A stretch of DNA of 64,000 bases from positions 3,328,001 through 3,392,000 of the forward strand of contig NZ_CP019640.1 of NCBI RefSeq assembly GCF_001999905.1, written 5' to 3'. A program made the translations under genes and the position numbers. Numbering within the stretch: position 1 is the first letter of the stretch; each line of letters starts with the position of its first letter. The DNA is from Planococcus lenghuensis (lineage in GTDB: Bacteria; Bacillota; Bacilli; Bacillales_A; Planococcaceae). Positions 1 to 8,655 of this stretch are shown here, piece by piece. A model generated the notes under the pieces. That model was not told the DNA's origin, did no database searches, and was given only the letters and a program-made list of their open reading frames with translations.

Positions 1-241
1 TCAGTTTTGCCGTCGTGAAGCCTGTTGTTCCGTTCAGCATACGATCTGCCTCGATGAGTGCAATGCGGTATCCTTTTCGAGTGAGCTGGTAAGCAGTCAT
101 AATCCCGGAAATGCCTCCGCCGGTGATGACCACATCCGCCTTTCGATCTTCCGTCAAGGAAGGAAAAGTGGGCAATTCTGTGGAATTGAGCCAGTAAGAT
201 TCCGAAGCATCAGGCATCTTTTCAATATGCTTGTTAGTCAT
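1..241 (-). CDS. FAD-dependent oxidoreductase, N-terminal part (YhfW-like), cut by window edge
   Basis: The first 80 codons of a gene that runs off the left edge. After a short leader (SESYWLNSTELPTFPSL) comes a Rossmann FAD-binding motif, ADVVITGGGISGIMTAYQL, and the acidic end of the second strand, ALIEADRML, followed by NGTTGFTTAK. This layout fits the DadA/YhfW group of FAD oxidoreductases, which in Bacillales usually carry a C-terminal Rieske 2Fe-2S domain; that part lies outside the window, so the Rieske assignment is inference. The start is ATG at 241, with GAGGAGG seven bases upstream. An ATG at 248 would stop after four codons and is rejected. Confidence 0.75.
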   Translation of the reverse strand, partial: MTNKHIEKMPDASESYWLNSTELPTFPSLTEDRKADVVITGGGISGIMTAYQLTRKGYRIALIEADRMLNGTTGFTTAKL

Positions 242-588
242 CAAACATCCTCCTCGAGTTGGTATGGATTTCGATTTACCGGGATAAACAACGGCGGCCG
301 GCTGATACGCTTAACATACCCGGTCAGACAGCTTTCACTGTTTGAATCTCCATATGCCATTTCTGCTGTTTACTGTTATATTTTTTCCTTTTACCCTTCG
401 GTTCCGCCTTCAAACTGTTAAACATCAGAATAGTAATAAGGCAGTTTCCGAAGTATGATGCAATTTGCCGAACCATCAAGTGCATGGCGGCAAGCCAACT
501 TACGGTTTTGTTCAAGTTTATCCCTAATTTGCCAGTGGTAAAGTTACGATACAAAGAAAAACTCCAGCAGAAAAGAAGGGATGATCAT
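242..588. other. Intergenic, no gene seen
   Basis: Divergent spacer between the FAD oxidoreductase (minus) and the helical protein (plus). Short open frames on both strands have no ribosome binding site or recognisable product. It must hold both promoters, but I see no convincing -35/-10 pair or operator. Confidence 0.4.
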
Positions 589-1113
589 ATGTTACTGCCA
601 GCTGCCGACTTAGGTCTGATCAGCTCACATTTATCTTCGCACGATGGCATTATCAGAAAAACGAAGATGCAGTTAAAGAAAGTGGAAAATCCGGTGTTGA
701 AACAATTGTTTGATGCCCAACTTGAAGCATTGCGCAACCATGTAGCCGTTATGCTTGAAATGATTGATCCGGATAAAGAAGACTTTGCTGAAGTGCCCTC
801 CGTGGATAAACTGAGCGGCGATTCAAAAGCAAAGAAAAAAGATGCGGAAACAGGTCGCAAGCTGGAGATTCACCTGGCACTGGAAGCAAAAGCCACCGCC
901 CAGCAAATGGCTGTGGATAACATGTTTTCAGCAATGAAGATGAAAGAACCGAAAGTGAAACAGGCACATTTGGATATGGCACATCAGCAAGTCGAATTAG
1001 CGAAAGGAATCACCGCATTCCTGAAAGAAAACAATGCTGAGGTTACACCAGTCAGCAGCGCAGAGGAGCAAAAGAAAGTTCTGGATCATTTCAAGCATAT
1101 GAAAAAAGAATGA
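589..1113 (+). CDS. Hypothetical helical protein, ferritin-like/CotF-like
   Basis: A 174-residue soluble protein predicted to be mostly helical. The N-terminal half (LLPAADLGLISSHLSSHDGI, then a charged helix KTKMQLKKVENPVLKQLF) and the C-terminal helices (LALEAKATAQQMAVDNMFSA, QAHLDMAHQQVELAKGITAF) have heptad-like spacing of a ferritin-like bundle. A lysine-rich linker (GDSKAKKKDAETGRK) joins them. Spore-coat CotF-type proteins have this general plan, but I do not recognise a signature, so function is open. The open frame extends back to 484; ATG 589 is chosen because AGAAGGG lies eight bases upstream and the stretch before it is not protein-like. No signal peptide or membrane segment. Confidence 0.65.
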   Translation: MLLPAADLGLISSHLSSHDGIIRKTKMQLKKVENPVLKQLFDAQLEALRNHVAVMLEMIDPDKEDFAEVPSVDKLSGDSKAKKKDAETGRKLEIHLALEAKATAQQMAVDNMFSAMKMKEPKVKQAHLDMAHQQVELAKGITAFLKENNAEVTPVSSAEEQKKVLDHFKHMKKE

Positions 1114-1442
1114 TCCTGCAGGCTGAGCGCAATCCATCAAAGCAAGCGCTTTGCCACTCGCGCTTCCATATCTTGTTTAAGTTCAATTCCGCTGATTTAC
1201 TTAGCCCATTTTCAATCGGCGGGCATAACTCTGTATGTGCCCGCCTACTGTTGTCATCTATCGGTGGAATCCCGCGAAAGAGAATAGTCCATGCATGCGC
1301 TTTTCATGAAAAACGGCCATCCCGGTTACCGGATGGCCGTTTTTTGTGTCATTGATGTGCTAATGCAGCACAGCCAGACTCCCTGCTTTCAAATCGTTCT
1401 GTATACCGATTATCAACTCAGAGGCAGGGGCTTTGCTGATTC
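1114..1442. other. Convergent intergenic spacer holding a terminator
   Basis: Spacer between two convergent genes (helical protein on plus, DUF305 protein on minus). Its only clear element is the hairpin at 1309-1346, annotated separately. Short open frames here have no ribosome binding site. Confidence 0.4.
1309..1346. terminator. Rho-independent terminator, bidirectional
   Basis: A perfect stem AACGGCCATCC / GGATGGCCGTT with an eight-base loop (CGGTTACC), A-rich on the left and T-rich (TTTTTT) on the right, so it can stop transcription from both convergent neighbours. Confidence 0.85.
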
Positions 1443-1901
1443 CTATTCGTCTTCCGTTTCTTCAAGGTCGTCAATCAGTTTTTTCATTTCCTCGATTTCC
1501 CTGCGCTGTGCTTTAATAATATCCTGTGCCAGTTGTTCCACACGGGGATCCGAAATTTCAGCACGCTCACTTGTCAGGATTGCAATCGAATGATGGGGAA
1601 TCATCGCCTGCATATAGTCCACGTCATCAATCGTCGCTTGGCTGCGGGCAAGCCAGAACGGAACAATAATTAAAAGTGCGCTGACCACATAAATGGTAAT
1701 ATTCTTTTTCTTATCTTTATACATATGCTGCATGAATGCCAGCATAACAATTGCCATGACAGCTCCCATGTACAGAGCCATATACGTCCGCATTTCACTG
1801 AAGAAAACATGATCCCAGCGGTATACCGTGGAATACATGAGCCCGTACATGATTACAGTGGCTGTCAGGACCATCAAAATGAACCGGATATACATTTTCA
1901 T
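1443..1901 (-). CDS. DUF305 domain membrane protein
   Basis: A 152-residue protein with three N-terminal membrane segments (around residues 5-25, 38-55 and 65-85) and a C-terminal DUF305 region: DDVDYMQAMIPHHSIAIL, then SDPRVEQLAQDIIKAQRREI and an acidic tail. The family hallmark MIPHH is intact. DUF305 proteins often sit near copper or redox genes, but the biochemical role is not established. The frame runs further upstream to 2111 but that stretch is not protein-like; ATG 1901 follows AGGAAGAGGGAC, and ATG 1895 two codons later is almost as good. Transcription probably ends at the hairpin 1309-1346. Confidence 0.8.
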   Translation of the reverse strand: MKMYIRFILMVLTATVIMYGLMYSTVYRWDHVFFSEMRTYMALYMGAVMAIVMLAFMQHMYKDKKKNITIYVVSALLIIVPFWLARSQATIDDVDYMQAMIPHHSIAILTSERAEISDPRVEQLAQDIIKAQRREIEEMKKLIDDLEETEDE

Positions 1902-2116
1902 GTCCCTCTTCCTTTCTTCATCATGGTTATTTCCTCTTTCCCCTCTTTTCTTCTTTTGAAAACAGTTTAAGTAGAAAATCCGTAAAATCCGCACACTCCA
2001 GAGAAGCACATCGTTTCTCATTCCCTGAAAAACTTCGTTTGATTGACCGGAATACCAGGCAACCAAATGCAGTTCAGAAACAATGTATCCAGCTCCGGAA
2101 TCAAAGCCCAATCAAA

Positions 2117-2145
2117 GAAAAAAGCCATCAGCTTGACGGCTTTTT
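2117..2145 (-). terminator. Terminator of the DUF421 gene
   Basis: Read on the minus strand, AAAAAGCCGTCA - AGC - TGATGGCTTTTTT forms a hairpin with a T run. It overlaps the last codons and stop of the DUF421 gene. Confidence 0.75.
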
Positions 2146-2634
2146 GACGTTTGACAGGGTATCCCCCACTTTTTTCTTGATGATCGACATGCTGCCGTCC
2201 GTTTCCAGGACCACTGCCTTCACTTCATCCAAAGAACCGATTCCCTGCTTACGGATGGACTGCAGAATTTCCACTTCCTTCACCCGTTCGCTTTTCATGG
2301 CATCCCGATAATACTGTCCTTCTGAATACAGCAATTTTGGTTCCGCCTTGATCAGCGAAGTGAATTTATCTGACCGAAAAGAGATGAACGTGACAATAAA
2401 TTGAGAGAAAATCAGCACCGCAAACCCTAATAACCCTTCCAGAAGACTGACACTTGAACTTAAAATGACAGACGCCATGGCAGAACCGAAAGCGATGGTG
2501 ATGACAAAATCAAACATATTCAGCTGCGAAAGAGTCCGTTTTTTGGAGACCCGCAATAGAATAATCAGACCGACATATGCAAGAACCCCGCCTAAAACAA
2601 TTTGAACAAAACTGTCCCATGTAATATCAAACAT
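2128..2634 (-). CDS. DUF421 (YetF/YrbG-type) membrane protein
   Basis: A 168-residue protein with three N-terminal hydrophobic segments (residues about 8-28, 40-62, 65-85) and a soluble C-terminal domain with FRSDKFTSLIKAEPKLLY and GIGSLDEVKAVVLETDGSMS. These are the DUF421 core motifs: the pair RTLSQLNMFDFVITIAFGSA and the L-E-T-D-G-S-M-S-I-I strand. In B. subtilis relatives (YetF, YrbG and others) are membrane proteins, some linked to sporulation, of unknown biochemistry. It is shorter than the usual 210-230 residues because it ends just after the D-G-S strand. The ATG start has AAGGAAGATTAG upstream. Confidence 0.8.
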   Translation of the reverse strand: MFDITWDSFVQIVLGGVLAYVGLIILLRVSKKRTLSQLNMFDFVITIAFGSAMASVILSSSVSLLEGLLGFAVLIFSQFIVTFISFRSDKFTSLIKAEPKLLYSEGQYYRDAMKSERVKEVEILQSIRKQGIGSLDEVKAVVLETDGSMSIIKKKVGDTLSNVKKPSS

Positions 2635-2799
2635 CTAATCTTCCTTTCATAAAGTATTATGGCTCTCCGCCAAGAAATGTACTTGATTTCTTTCCGGTAA
2701 CAAGGGGAATAGCAATAGAATTTAATGAGGGGAAGAGTGGCCGCAACCCAACCTGAAAGAAAGAATCGCAAGCGGCGAAAGAGCAGGACAAACGCAGTT

Positions 2800-2945
2800 T
2801 GAACTGGTCTTTTGCGACGAGTTTGCGCAGGAGCAACGGTTTTTGGCGGGATCAGCGGGCCAAGCGAGCCCCTGCAGATTGCGTAAGCGTACGAAGCGGC
2901 TTGCGACTGCCCGCGGGAAGCGTCCGCTTCGAAGCGATTTCTTTT
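2800..2945. repeat. Interspersed intergenic repeat, copy 1
   Basis: A GC-rich block in an otherwise AT-rich spacer. It carries TTTGCGACGAGTTTGCGCAG (about 2813-2832), also found near 5789 and 6393 with small changes. On the minus strand it contains GCGGACGCTTCCCGCGGGCA, which matches the start of the repeat at 41861 with one base different. Such blocks are typical of Bacillales interspersed repeats. No coding capacity. Confidence 0.55.
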
Positions 2946-3024
2946 TGATAAGTGCAGACGTTGACGAAGAGCCATTCTATATCCATGGTGAAATCGTACA
3001 GGCGACAAAGTAAATGTGTTTTGT

Positions 3025-3327
3025 TCAGGAGATGAGACCCTTGTCCCGTGTGTCAATAATGGAATTTTCATTTCCTGTAAAAAACAGTGTCCATCCAGCC
3101 CAAAGTAACAGCACCCATGTAAACAAGATGCCAACCAGAATGACCGGTCCTGCACTGCCATCCGCTCACAAGGTTGCCTGAAAAAGAGCTATCGTTGTCT
3201 CAATGAGCAGGATAGCTCCCACAACCCGGTAAAGTCGTTCCGCAGTACTGCCTCCTAACTTAATTGATTGGTGTTTTTGTAAGTAAGAGCTCCATTTCCC
3301 GCGCTTCCAATAGCGTATATAGATGTA
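3025..3327 (-). pseudogene. Decayed membrane-protein gene (no start, internal TGA)
   Basis: One reading frame on the minus strand encodes a membrane-like sequence in two blocks, ERLYRVVGAILLIETTIALF and VILVGILFTWVLLLWAGWTL, that remain in the same frame but are separated by a TGA at 3166-3168. Upstream, YIRYWKRGKWSSYLQKHQ follows directly after a TAA at 3328-3330, so no start codon remains. It ends at TGA 3025-3027. Two hydrophobic helices with charged flanks make chance unlikely. I do not recognise the parent family. Confidence 0.4.
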
Positions 3328-3436
3328 TTACCCTAATATTTCAGAAGAAACAGATAAAAGAAGCGGAATTTAGTTTTTCTTGGGTAAGAAACGTGGGTGG
3401 ATACCCGTAATCGTTCCTTTTACAGGGGCATAAACC

Positions 3437-3484
3437 AAAAAACATGCGGACACATCCCGGTTAAGATGTGTCCGCATGTTTTTA
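3437..3484. terminator. Terminator after psuG
   Basis: A perfect 16-bp stem AACATGCGGACACATC / GATGTGTCCGCATGTT around a short loop CCGGTTAA. A and T runs flank both sides, so it can work in both directions; it lies 12 bases past the psuG stop. Confidence 0.9.
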
Positions 3485-3495
3485 GAATGCCTGCT

Positions 3496-4413
3496 TCACT
3501 GATTCATTGAATTGAAGCTTACCGCTATTTTTGATCCAATCACTGCATTGTGTTTAACCAGCGCAATGTTTGCATCCAGGCTCTTGCCTTCTGTTAATTC
3601 TTTTACTTTGCCAAGCATGAACGGCGTAACGTCCTTGCCGGAAATGTTTCGCTCTGCCGCTTCTTGCAACGCCGAAGCGATGACGCTGTCGATAAACGCC
3701 TCATTCAGCGCATGTTCTTCTGGAATCGGGTTCGCAATGACAGCGCCCCCTCTGAGATTCAAGTCCCATTTCACCTTCAGCGTTGACGCAACTTCTTCCG
3801 GGTTTTGTGCATTGATTTGCAAAGCAAATTCGCTGGTGCGTGTAAAGAATGCTGGAAGCACATCAGTTTGGTAGCCGATGACAGGCACCCCTTTTGTTTC
3901 AAGATATTCCATCGTCAAGCCCAGATCCAAAATCGATTTGGCGCCGGCACAGATGACCGCTACATTCGTTTGCGCGAGTTCTTCTAAATCCGCCGAGATA
4001 TCCATCGTCGTTTCAGCACCTCGGTGAACGCCCCCGATGCCGCCGGTTACGAAAATATGGATATCTGCGAGTTCAGCGCAAATCATTGTTGCGGCTACAG
4101 TTGTGGCACCCATTTTTTTAGTCGCGAGCAGGTAAGCGAGGTCACGTCTGGACACTTTTGCCACATCCTCGCTTTTCCCGAATATTTCCAGTTCTTCGTC
4201 GGTCAAGCCGATTTTTATTTTTCCATCGATCAAAGCAATCGTAGCCGGAACCGCACCATTTTCACGGATAATCTCCTCTACTGCCCGAGCGGTTTCCACG
4301 TTTTGCGGATAAGGCATGCCATGAGAGATGATGGTGGATTCAAGAGCGACGATCGGTTTTCCCTGTTCTTTCGCAGTCTGTACTTCTTCAGAAAATGTAA
4401 GGTGCTGTCTCAT
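3496..4413 (-). CDS. psuG: Pseudouridine-5'-phosphate glycosidase
   Basis: PsuG reversibly splits pseudouridine 5'-phosphate into uracil and ribose 5-phosphate, breaking the C-glycosidic bond. The 305-residue length is that of the family. Visible hallmarks: [17 protein letters not shown] near the N-terminus (with the catalytic-region Glu), [20 protein letters not shown], the lysine strand [20 protein letters not shown] and the tail [18 protein letters not shown] 4413 overlaps the psuK stop by four bases (ATGA), with GGAGG upstream, showing translational coupling. Cytoplasmic. Together with PsuK it salvages pseudouridine from RNA turnover. Confidence 0.95.
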   Translation of the reverse strand: MRQHLTFSEEVQTAKEQGKPIVALESTIISHGMPYPQNVETARAVEEIIRENGAVPATIALIDGKIKIGLTDEELEIFGKSEDVAKVSRRDLAYLLATKKMGATTVAATMICAELADIHIFVTGGIGGVHRGAETTMDISADLEELAQTNVAVICAGAKSILDLGLTMEYLETKGVPVIGYQTDVLPAFFTRTSEFALQINAQNPEEVASTLKVKWDLNLRGGAVIANPIPEEHALNEAFIDSVIASALQEAAERNISGKDVTPFMLGKVKELTEGKSLDANIALVKHNAVIGSKIAVSFNSMNQ

Positions 4414-5519
4414 ATTAATTCCTCCAAGTTTTTTTGTAATTGTTCTGCTGATAAATCCTGTCTCACTGTATAAGGTGATTCCAAAGTTTTAATCGCATTT
4501 GCACTTCCGGCTTTCGCTATGTCGATCAACGATTTACCTGCCAGCCATGAATGGATCACAGCGGATGAAAAAGCGTCCCCTGCGCCCGTGACATCTTTGA
4601 CTTCTCTTGCTGTAAATGCAGGGACGTGAAAAATCCCTTCTGCTTCATTGCCGATCATGGATCCTTCTTTTCCATTAGTGATGATCACATTCTCAACTCC
4701 GCGTGACAGCCAATTGTCCACCGCTTTTCGCCAGTCCTCGTCATTCCGGATTTCCTGCTGAAAAAAAGTTTCCGATTCATCCCGGTTGGTGATCAGCCAA
4801 GTGACGCCATCCAAATCCTCCGGCAACCGATTCATTTTCGGCCCCGAAACAGAAATCAGGAAAATCGGCACTTGATGCTTTCTGGCACACTGGCACAAGA
4901 ACTGAACGGAATCCTTCGGACAATTCAAATCAGCGACGATACTTTTCGAGCGGCTCAATAGACTTTCATACTGCTGCAGCAATTCAGGGGTGATGGCATC
5001 ATAGATTTCCATATTCGCCAATGCGATAATCATTTCACCCTCTGTATCCAGTACCGCTGTATACGAGCCGGTTGAACTTCCCATAAGCTGTGTCACCATA
5101 TCCAGATTCATGTATGATTCTGATGCCTCTTCGATAATCGACCAATCCTTATCGGTGCCGCTTGCAGAAATCAGAGATACATCCATACCGAGGCGGCCGA
5201 GGTTCTCTGCGATATTGCGGGCTACGCCACCTACGGTCCTTCTTACATTGACGGGATTCGACGTGCCTAATTGCGCTTTGTCCTTGATATGGAATTTCTG
5301 ATCAATATTCGCGCCGCCAACACAAATCACCGGGTCCGAGCCACTTAAAATATAAGCCCTGCCAAAAATATACCCTTTACGCGTCAAACCGGAAATGATG
5401 TTGGCAATCGACGGACGGGACAGGCCCACCGCTGTCGCAAGCTCCTGCTGGGAAACATAAGGGTCCTTCCGGATCAGTTCCAATACAGCTTGCTCGTTGT
5501 CATTAAGTTTTTCAGGCAT
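4410..5519 (-). CDS. psuK: Pseudouridine kinase with N-terminal winged-helix domain
   Basis: A 369-residue two-part protein. Residues about 5-55 form a winged helix-turn-helix ([20 protein letters not shown], then a wing [12 protein letters not shown]). From about residue 60 it is a PfkB-family sugar kinase, with the anion-hole signature [17 protein letters not shown] near the C-terminus and the N-terminal [10 protein letters not shown] / [15 protein letters not shown] motifs. This YeiI-like architecture belongs to pseudouridine kinases, which make pseudouridine 5'-phosphate for PsuG. ATG 5519 is preferred over GTG 5528 because AGAGGTGA sits at proper distance from it. The DNA-binding domain and the palindrome at 5575-5606 suggest self-regulation, which is inference. 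Confidence 0.9.
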   Translation of the reverse strand: MPEKLNDNEQAVLELIRKDPYVSQQELATAVGLSRPSIANIISGLTRKGYIFGRAYILSGSDPVICVGGANIDQKFHIKDKAQLGTSNPVNVRRTVGGVARNIAENLGRLGMDVSLISASGTDKDWSIIEEASESYMNLDMVTQLMGSSTGSYTAVLDTEGEMIIALANMEIYDAITPELLQQYESLLSRSKSIVADLNCPKDSVQFLCQCARKHQVPIFLISVSGPKMNRLPEDLDGVTWLITNRDESETFFQQEIRNDEDWRKAVDNWLSRGVENVIITNGKEGSMIGNEAEGIFHVPAFTAREVKDVTGAGDAFSSAVIHSWLAGKSLIDIAKAGSANAIKTLESPYTVRQDLSAEQLQKNLEELI

Positions 5520-5574
5520 CCACTTCACCTCTTCCCATCTGACAATTTCCTTCTCTTTACCCTATCATTAGTTT

Positions 5575-5606
5575 AAACAAAAGTTCTTATATATAAACTT
5601 ATGTTT
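5575..5606. promoter_or_regulatory. Operator-like palindrome upstream of psuK
   Basis: AAACAAAAGTT (5575-5585) and AACTTATGTTT (5596-5606) are inverted repeats matching at 10 of 11 positions, separated by ten bases. They lie about 55 bases before the psuK start, where a promoter would be expected. A likely target for the winged-helix domain of PsuK or another regulator. Confidence 0.5.
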
Positions 5607-5739
5607 ACAGTGTACGTTTTATCCTGTGTTTCGTCAAACATATTGCATTAAGAATAAAAAAACCATTGCATGGGAGTAAGCGCTGAAATGTATATGAGTT
5701 GAGGTAACCATTCACCATCCCTTCTGACATCGGAAGGAG

Positions 5740-5840
5740 TAAATGCTAGACGCCTGTGAACCGCCGCGGTAATGCAGTTGCCGCGGTTATTTGCGACGAG
5801 TAATCGCAGGAGCAGTAAGACGGATCAAGACCCCGCATGC
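5740..5840. repeat. Interspersed intergenic repeat, copy 2
   Basis: Contains AGACGCCTGTGAACCGCCGC, then TTGCCGCGGTTATTTGCGAC and GAGTAATCGCAGGAGCAG. Its order of blocks matches the copy at 6350-6440 (AGACGCCTGCGAGTTGCCGA ... TTGCGACGAGCTTGCGCAGG). The spacer 5520-6490 around these two copies has no supported gene. A weak A-rich hairpin AAACACCT...AGGTGTTT at about 6087-6137 could be a terminator. Confidence 0.5.
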
Positions 5841-6344
5841 CGGTCTTAAAAAAATGTAAATCCTATAGATCGACTTATGTAGATACTTCAAAAATCGGGG
5901 AATGCCGATTTAGTTTCTGATAACGCAAAACAAAATCAGAAGAATGGACCAGAGAGATTACCAAGTGACCAATTTACATTGCTGAAAATAAGAAAGACAA
6001 TAGGCGATGTCACTCCCGATACTTTTTTTAGGATTTCAATCTCAATTTTTATCTTCACTTGAGTTTATGTTTTTGCCCATGCAAAAACACCTCCGATTTC
6101 TATACCTGTCTCCAGTGTATCTGCACGAAGGTGTTTGATTATAATCCATTAGTCCGTTTCAGAACTTGCTGCCGCTTCTTCATCTGATGAATCTTCCGCT
6201 GTCCGCGCAGTCTCTTAATCAATAAGGGGAAATTTTTTATATTCCCCACCGCTTTATTGCATAAAGCGTCCGCTTAGCAAACAATATCAAACTATATAAA
6301 TTGAGCTAAATACTCTGCATTGAAAACAGCGTTAAAAAGGGAAA

Positions 6345-6440
6345 AACGCGAGACGCCTGCGAGTTGCCGAGGCAAAGCAATTGCCGCGGCGGTTTGCGAC
6401 GAGCTTGCGCAGGAGCAAGCGAGCGTTGGTGCCTTGAATA
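6345..6440. repeat. Interspersed intergenic repeat, copy 3
   Basis: Related to copies 1 and 2: GAGACGCCTGCGAGTTGCCG, CAATTGCCGCGGCGGTTTGC, then GACGAGCTTGCGCAGGAGCA. The GCTTGC-GCAGGA-GCAAGC part is itself an inverted repeat. It lies just past the end of the glycosidase operon. Confidence 0.55.
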
Positions 6441-6490
6441 CCAGTAACCGAAAAATGCTGGTTTTTTAACTCAATCTATATATATGGCAA

Positions 6491-8614
6491 TTAGTAAGTC
6501 AATCCATGGCCAAGCGTATAAACATTTCCTTCTTCATCTCTATAGGCATACTTAAGGCCTTCCGGCATATAGAGATCCTTATCATACCCCGGCACGTCAT
6601 TCCTTGATATACAATTTCCATTTTCATCAACGGCAATGACCGCTTCACTGGCTGGCAATGTAAGCGGCAGGACGCCTGTCGGATGACCCGCTCCTGCCAT
6701 GACTTCAAACTGCGCTTTAAAGAAAGTATCATATCCGGCGATCAAAGCATCCGCCAGCGGTTCAATACTTCCAAGAATCCATGGCAGAGTGACATTCACA
6801 CTTATGACCACCTTGCCCCCGCGGTCGCGAAGGTTCGATGTGATTTCATCAAGACGGCTCATATCGCTTAAGGTCGTCTCTTCATAAGGTTTCCCGTCCA
6901 GTGCAGTTAATGGTTTATTTTCACATACTTCAAGTTCCAGCAATCCTGGCGTTGCGGAAAAATACGACCCCGATTTAGGATGTAAAAACAAAATGGCGAC
7001 ATCCGCTTCTTCGTAGTCGGATGTCTGGTTAAACTGCCCGAGTTCCTGACATTCTTTTCTGGCTTCTTCGGTATATGAGGCGGCCCGTTCCGGCTCTTTA
7101 TGAAACACTTCCACATAGACCTTCTGCCCGGTCAGTTTCTCTGCGGTCAAGGGCAGAACCTGTCGCTTATTTTTCAGTAGGGTGACTGATTTCTTATGGC
7201 CTTCATAAGCCGCTTCCCAATGCGCCGGCGTACTCACGACCGAATCGGCGCGTTCAGGTGATACATACGTGCGGTCATCAAACAAGCCCAAGGTGAACAT
7301 CTCCGTGAGCAGTCGGATATTCGCTTCATCGATTCGTTTTTCACTGATCCAGCCATTACTGATAGCCAATTTAAGATTTTCGATATCATTCGTGTCCGCT
7401 ATGAGATCGGTCCCCGCGTTGATGGCCTTTGCGAACCGTTCCGCTTCACTCAGTCCTTCAACTCCCCATGCCATTTTATTCACGATTCCGCTGTCACTGT
7501 TCACATAGCCCTTGAATCCGAGCTGTCCTCTGAGAATGTGATTCAGGAAATAATGATTGAACGTGAAACCGACTTCCTCAAACGGAATGTCTTCCCCTTC
7601 AACTTCCTGTACGACACTTTTTTTGATGCTTGGAATCGAGTAATATGGCATGATGGATGATGTCCCGTGATCTGCCGCTGTCTTGAATGGCGGCAGATGG
7701 TATTTTTCCAGGCTTCCCGGAGTCGGGTACAGGTTCCACTTGCCTTCCTCATAATGCGGATCAAATCCGTTCTCCCTGGCACCGCCGCCTGGGAAATGCT
7801 TGGTTGTCATGGCGATGCTGTGGTTTCCCAGTTCCTTGCCTTGAAAGCCGTCGATGATGCGGCCGATCGCCTCGGAAATAAACGCAGGATCCTCACCGAA
7901 GGTTCCGTATGTCCGCTGCCACCGGGGATCGGTGACTGTATCCGCCATGTACATATAGCCTTTCCGCAAGCCCACTGCATCCCATTCGTCATGCGCAATT
8001 TCGGCAAATCGGCTGATCAGAGACGCATCTCCGCCGTTTTTCATATCCCCTTTTGCTGCTGCCGCAAGGCCTAAAGTACCTGGCCATGTCGAAAAAATAC
8101 CGGACGCATCATTCATGCCAAATATAGCTTCCGCATGCTCATTTCTGGAATTGGACGCAATCAGGCAGGGAATCCCGAGGCGGGTGCCTTCACATACTTC
8201 GTTCATTGCATTGACCCACTCAGCCATCTGATCCGGGCTCCAATTGTCCCGTAAAATGAAATGCCGCAAATGCATCTGTTCAATGGTATGTGTTGTTCCA
8301 TAGATTTTGGAAGCGGCGAATATACTTTCACCCTTCTCGACAATCCCTTCATCCAGCCTGCCGTCATGGCTCGTCTTGTCCTTGTCCTTTTGTGAAAGTC
8401 CCATCTGCCGGGTATTGATAAGCATCATCCCGACCTTTTCATCGACCGTCATCAGGGAGACCAGATTTTCCGCCCGCTCTTTCGGGCTCAAACGCCAATC
8501 CTCATAGGGATCGAGCCGACCGTTGCCATTCAAATCCTTGAACTTCAATCCGTCCGCTTCGATGATTGCCTTGGCTCTGACTTCTAATTTCGGCTGTTGA
8601 TCATCCATTCTCAC
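6491..8614 (-). CDS. Glycoside hydrolase family 3 (beta-glucosidase/xylosidase type)
   Basis: A roughly 707-residue GH3 enzyme, last gene of the hexuronate operon. An EF-hand-like loop DLNGNGRLDPYEDWR precedes the TIM-barrel domain, which holds RWQRTYGTFGEDP, the loop TTKHFPGGGARENG and the nucleophile region GYVNSDSGIV (Asp). A C-terminal alpha/beta sandwich follows (VTLLKNKRQVLPL; APTLP-like end ALIAGYDTF). There is no signal peptide, so it should cleave imported oligosaccharides. Substrate is unknown; context points to glucuronosides or xylo-oligosaccharides. GTG 8614 is chosen because AGGAGG lies seven bases before it; a TTG at 8659, overlapping the uxuA stop, is the alternative. Confidence 0.85.
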   Translation of the reverse strand: MRMDDQQPKLEVRAKAIIEADGLKFKDLNGNGRLDPYEDWRLSPKERAENLVSLMTVDEKVGMMLINTRQMGLSQKDKDKTSHDGRLDEGIVEKGESIFAASKIYGTTHTIEQMHLRHFILRDNWSPDQMAEWVNAMNEVCEGTRLGIPCLIASNSRNEHAEAIFGMNDASGIFSTWPGTLGLAAAAKGDMKNGGDASLISRFAEIAHDEWDAVGLRKGYMYMADTVTDPRWQRTYGTFGEDPAFISEAIGRIIDGFQGKELGNHSIAMTTKHFPGGGARENGFDPHYEEGKWNLYPTPGSLEKYHLPPFKTAADHGTSSIMPYYSIPSIKKSVVQEVEGEDIPFEEVGFTFNHYFLNHILRGQLGFKGYVNSDSGIVNKMAWGVEGLSEAERFAKAINAGTDLIADTNDIENLKLAISNGWISEKRIDEANIRLLTEMFTLGLFDDRTYVSPERADSVVSTPAHWEAAYEGHKKSVTLLKNKRQVLPLTAEKLTGQKVYVEVFHKEPERAASYTEEARKECQELGQFNQTSDYEEADVAILFLHPKSGSYFSATPGLLELEVCENKPLTALDGKPYEETTLSDMSRLDEITSNLRDRGGKVVISVNVTLPWILGSIEPLADALIAGYDTFFKAQFEVMAGAGHPTGVLPLTLPASEAVIAVDENGNCISRNDVPGYDKDLYMPEGLKYAYRDEEGNVYTLGHGLTY

Positions 8615-8655
8615 TTTCATTCCTCCTAAATCCACTGACGAATCCAACCGATTTT

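Noticed and set aside
2592-3161. Long open frame on the minus strand overlapping the DUF421 start
   Set aside because: It runs through the intergenic repeat, has Arg/Ser-rich non-protein composition and no ribosome binding site; the real membrane-like remnant is in another frame.
3025-3327. Recoding of TGA (stop as Trp or selenocysteine)
   Set aside because: Several intact genes in the window end with TGA, and no SECIS-like hairpin was seen after the internal TGA codons.
6150-6230. Acidic peptide-like frame on the minus strand (TARTAEDSSDEEAAASSETD)
   Set aside because: Too short, no start or ribosome binding site; at best the tail of a lost gene.
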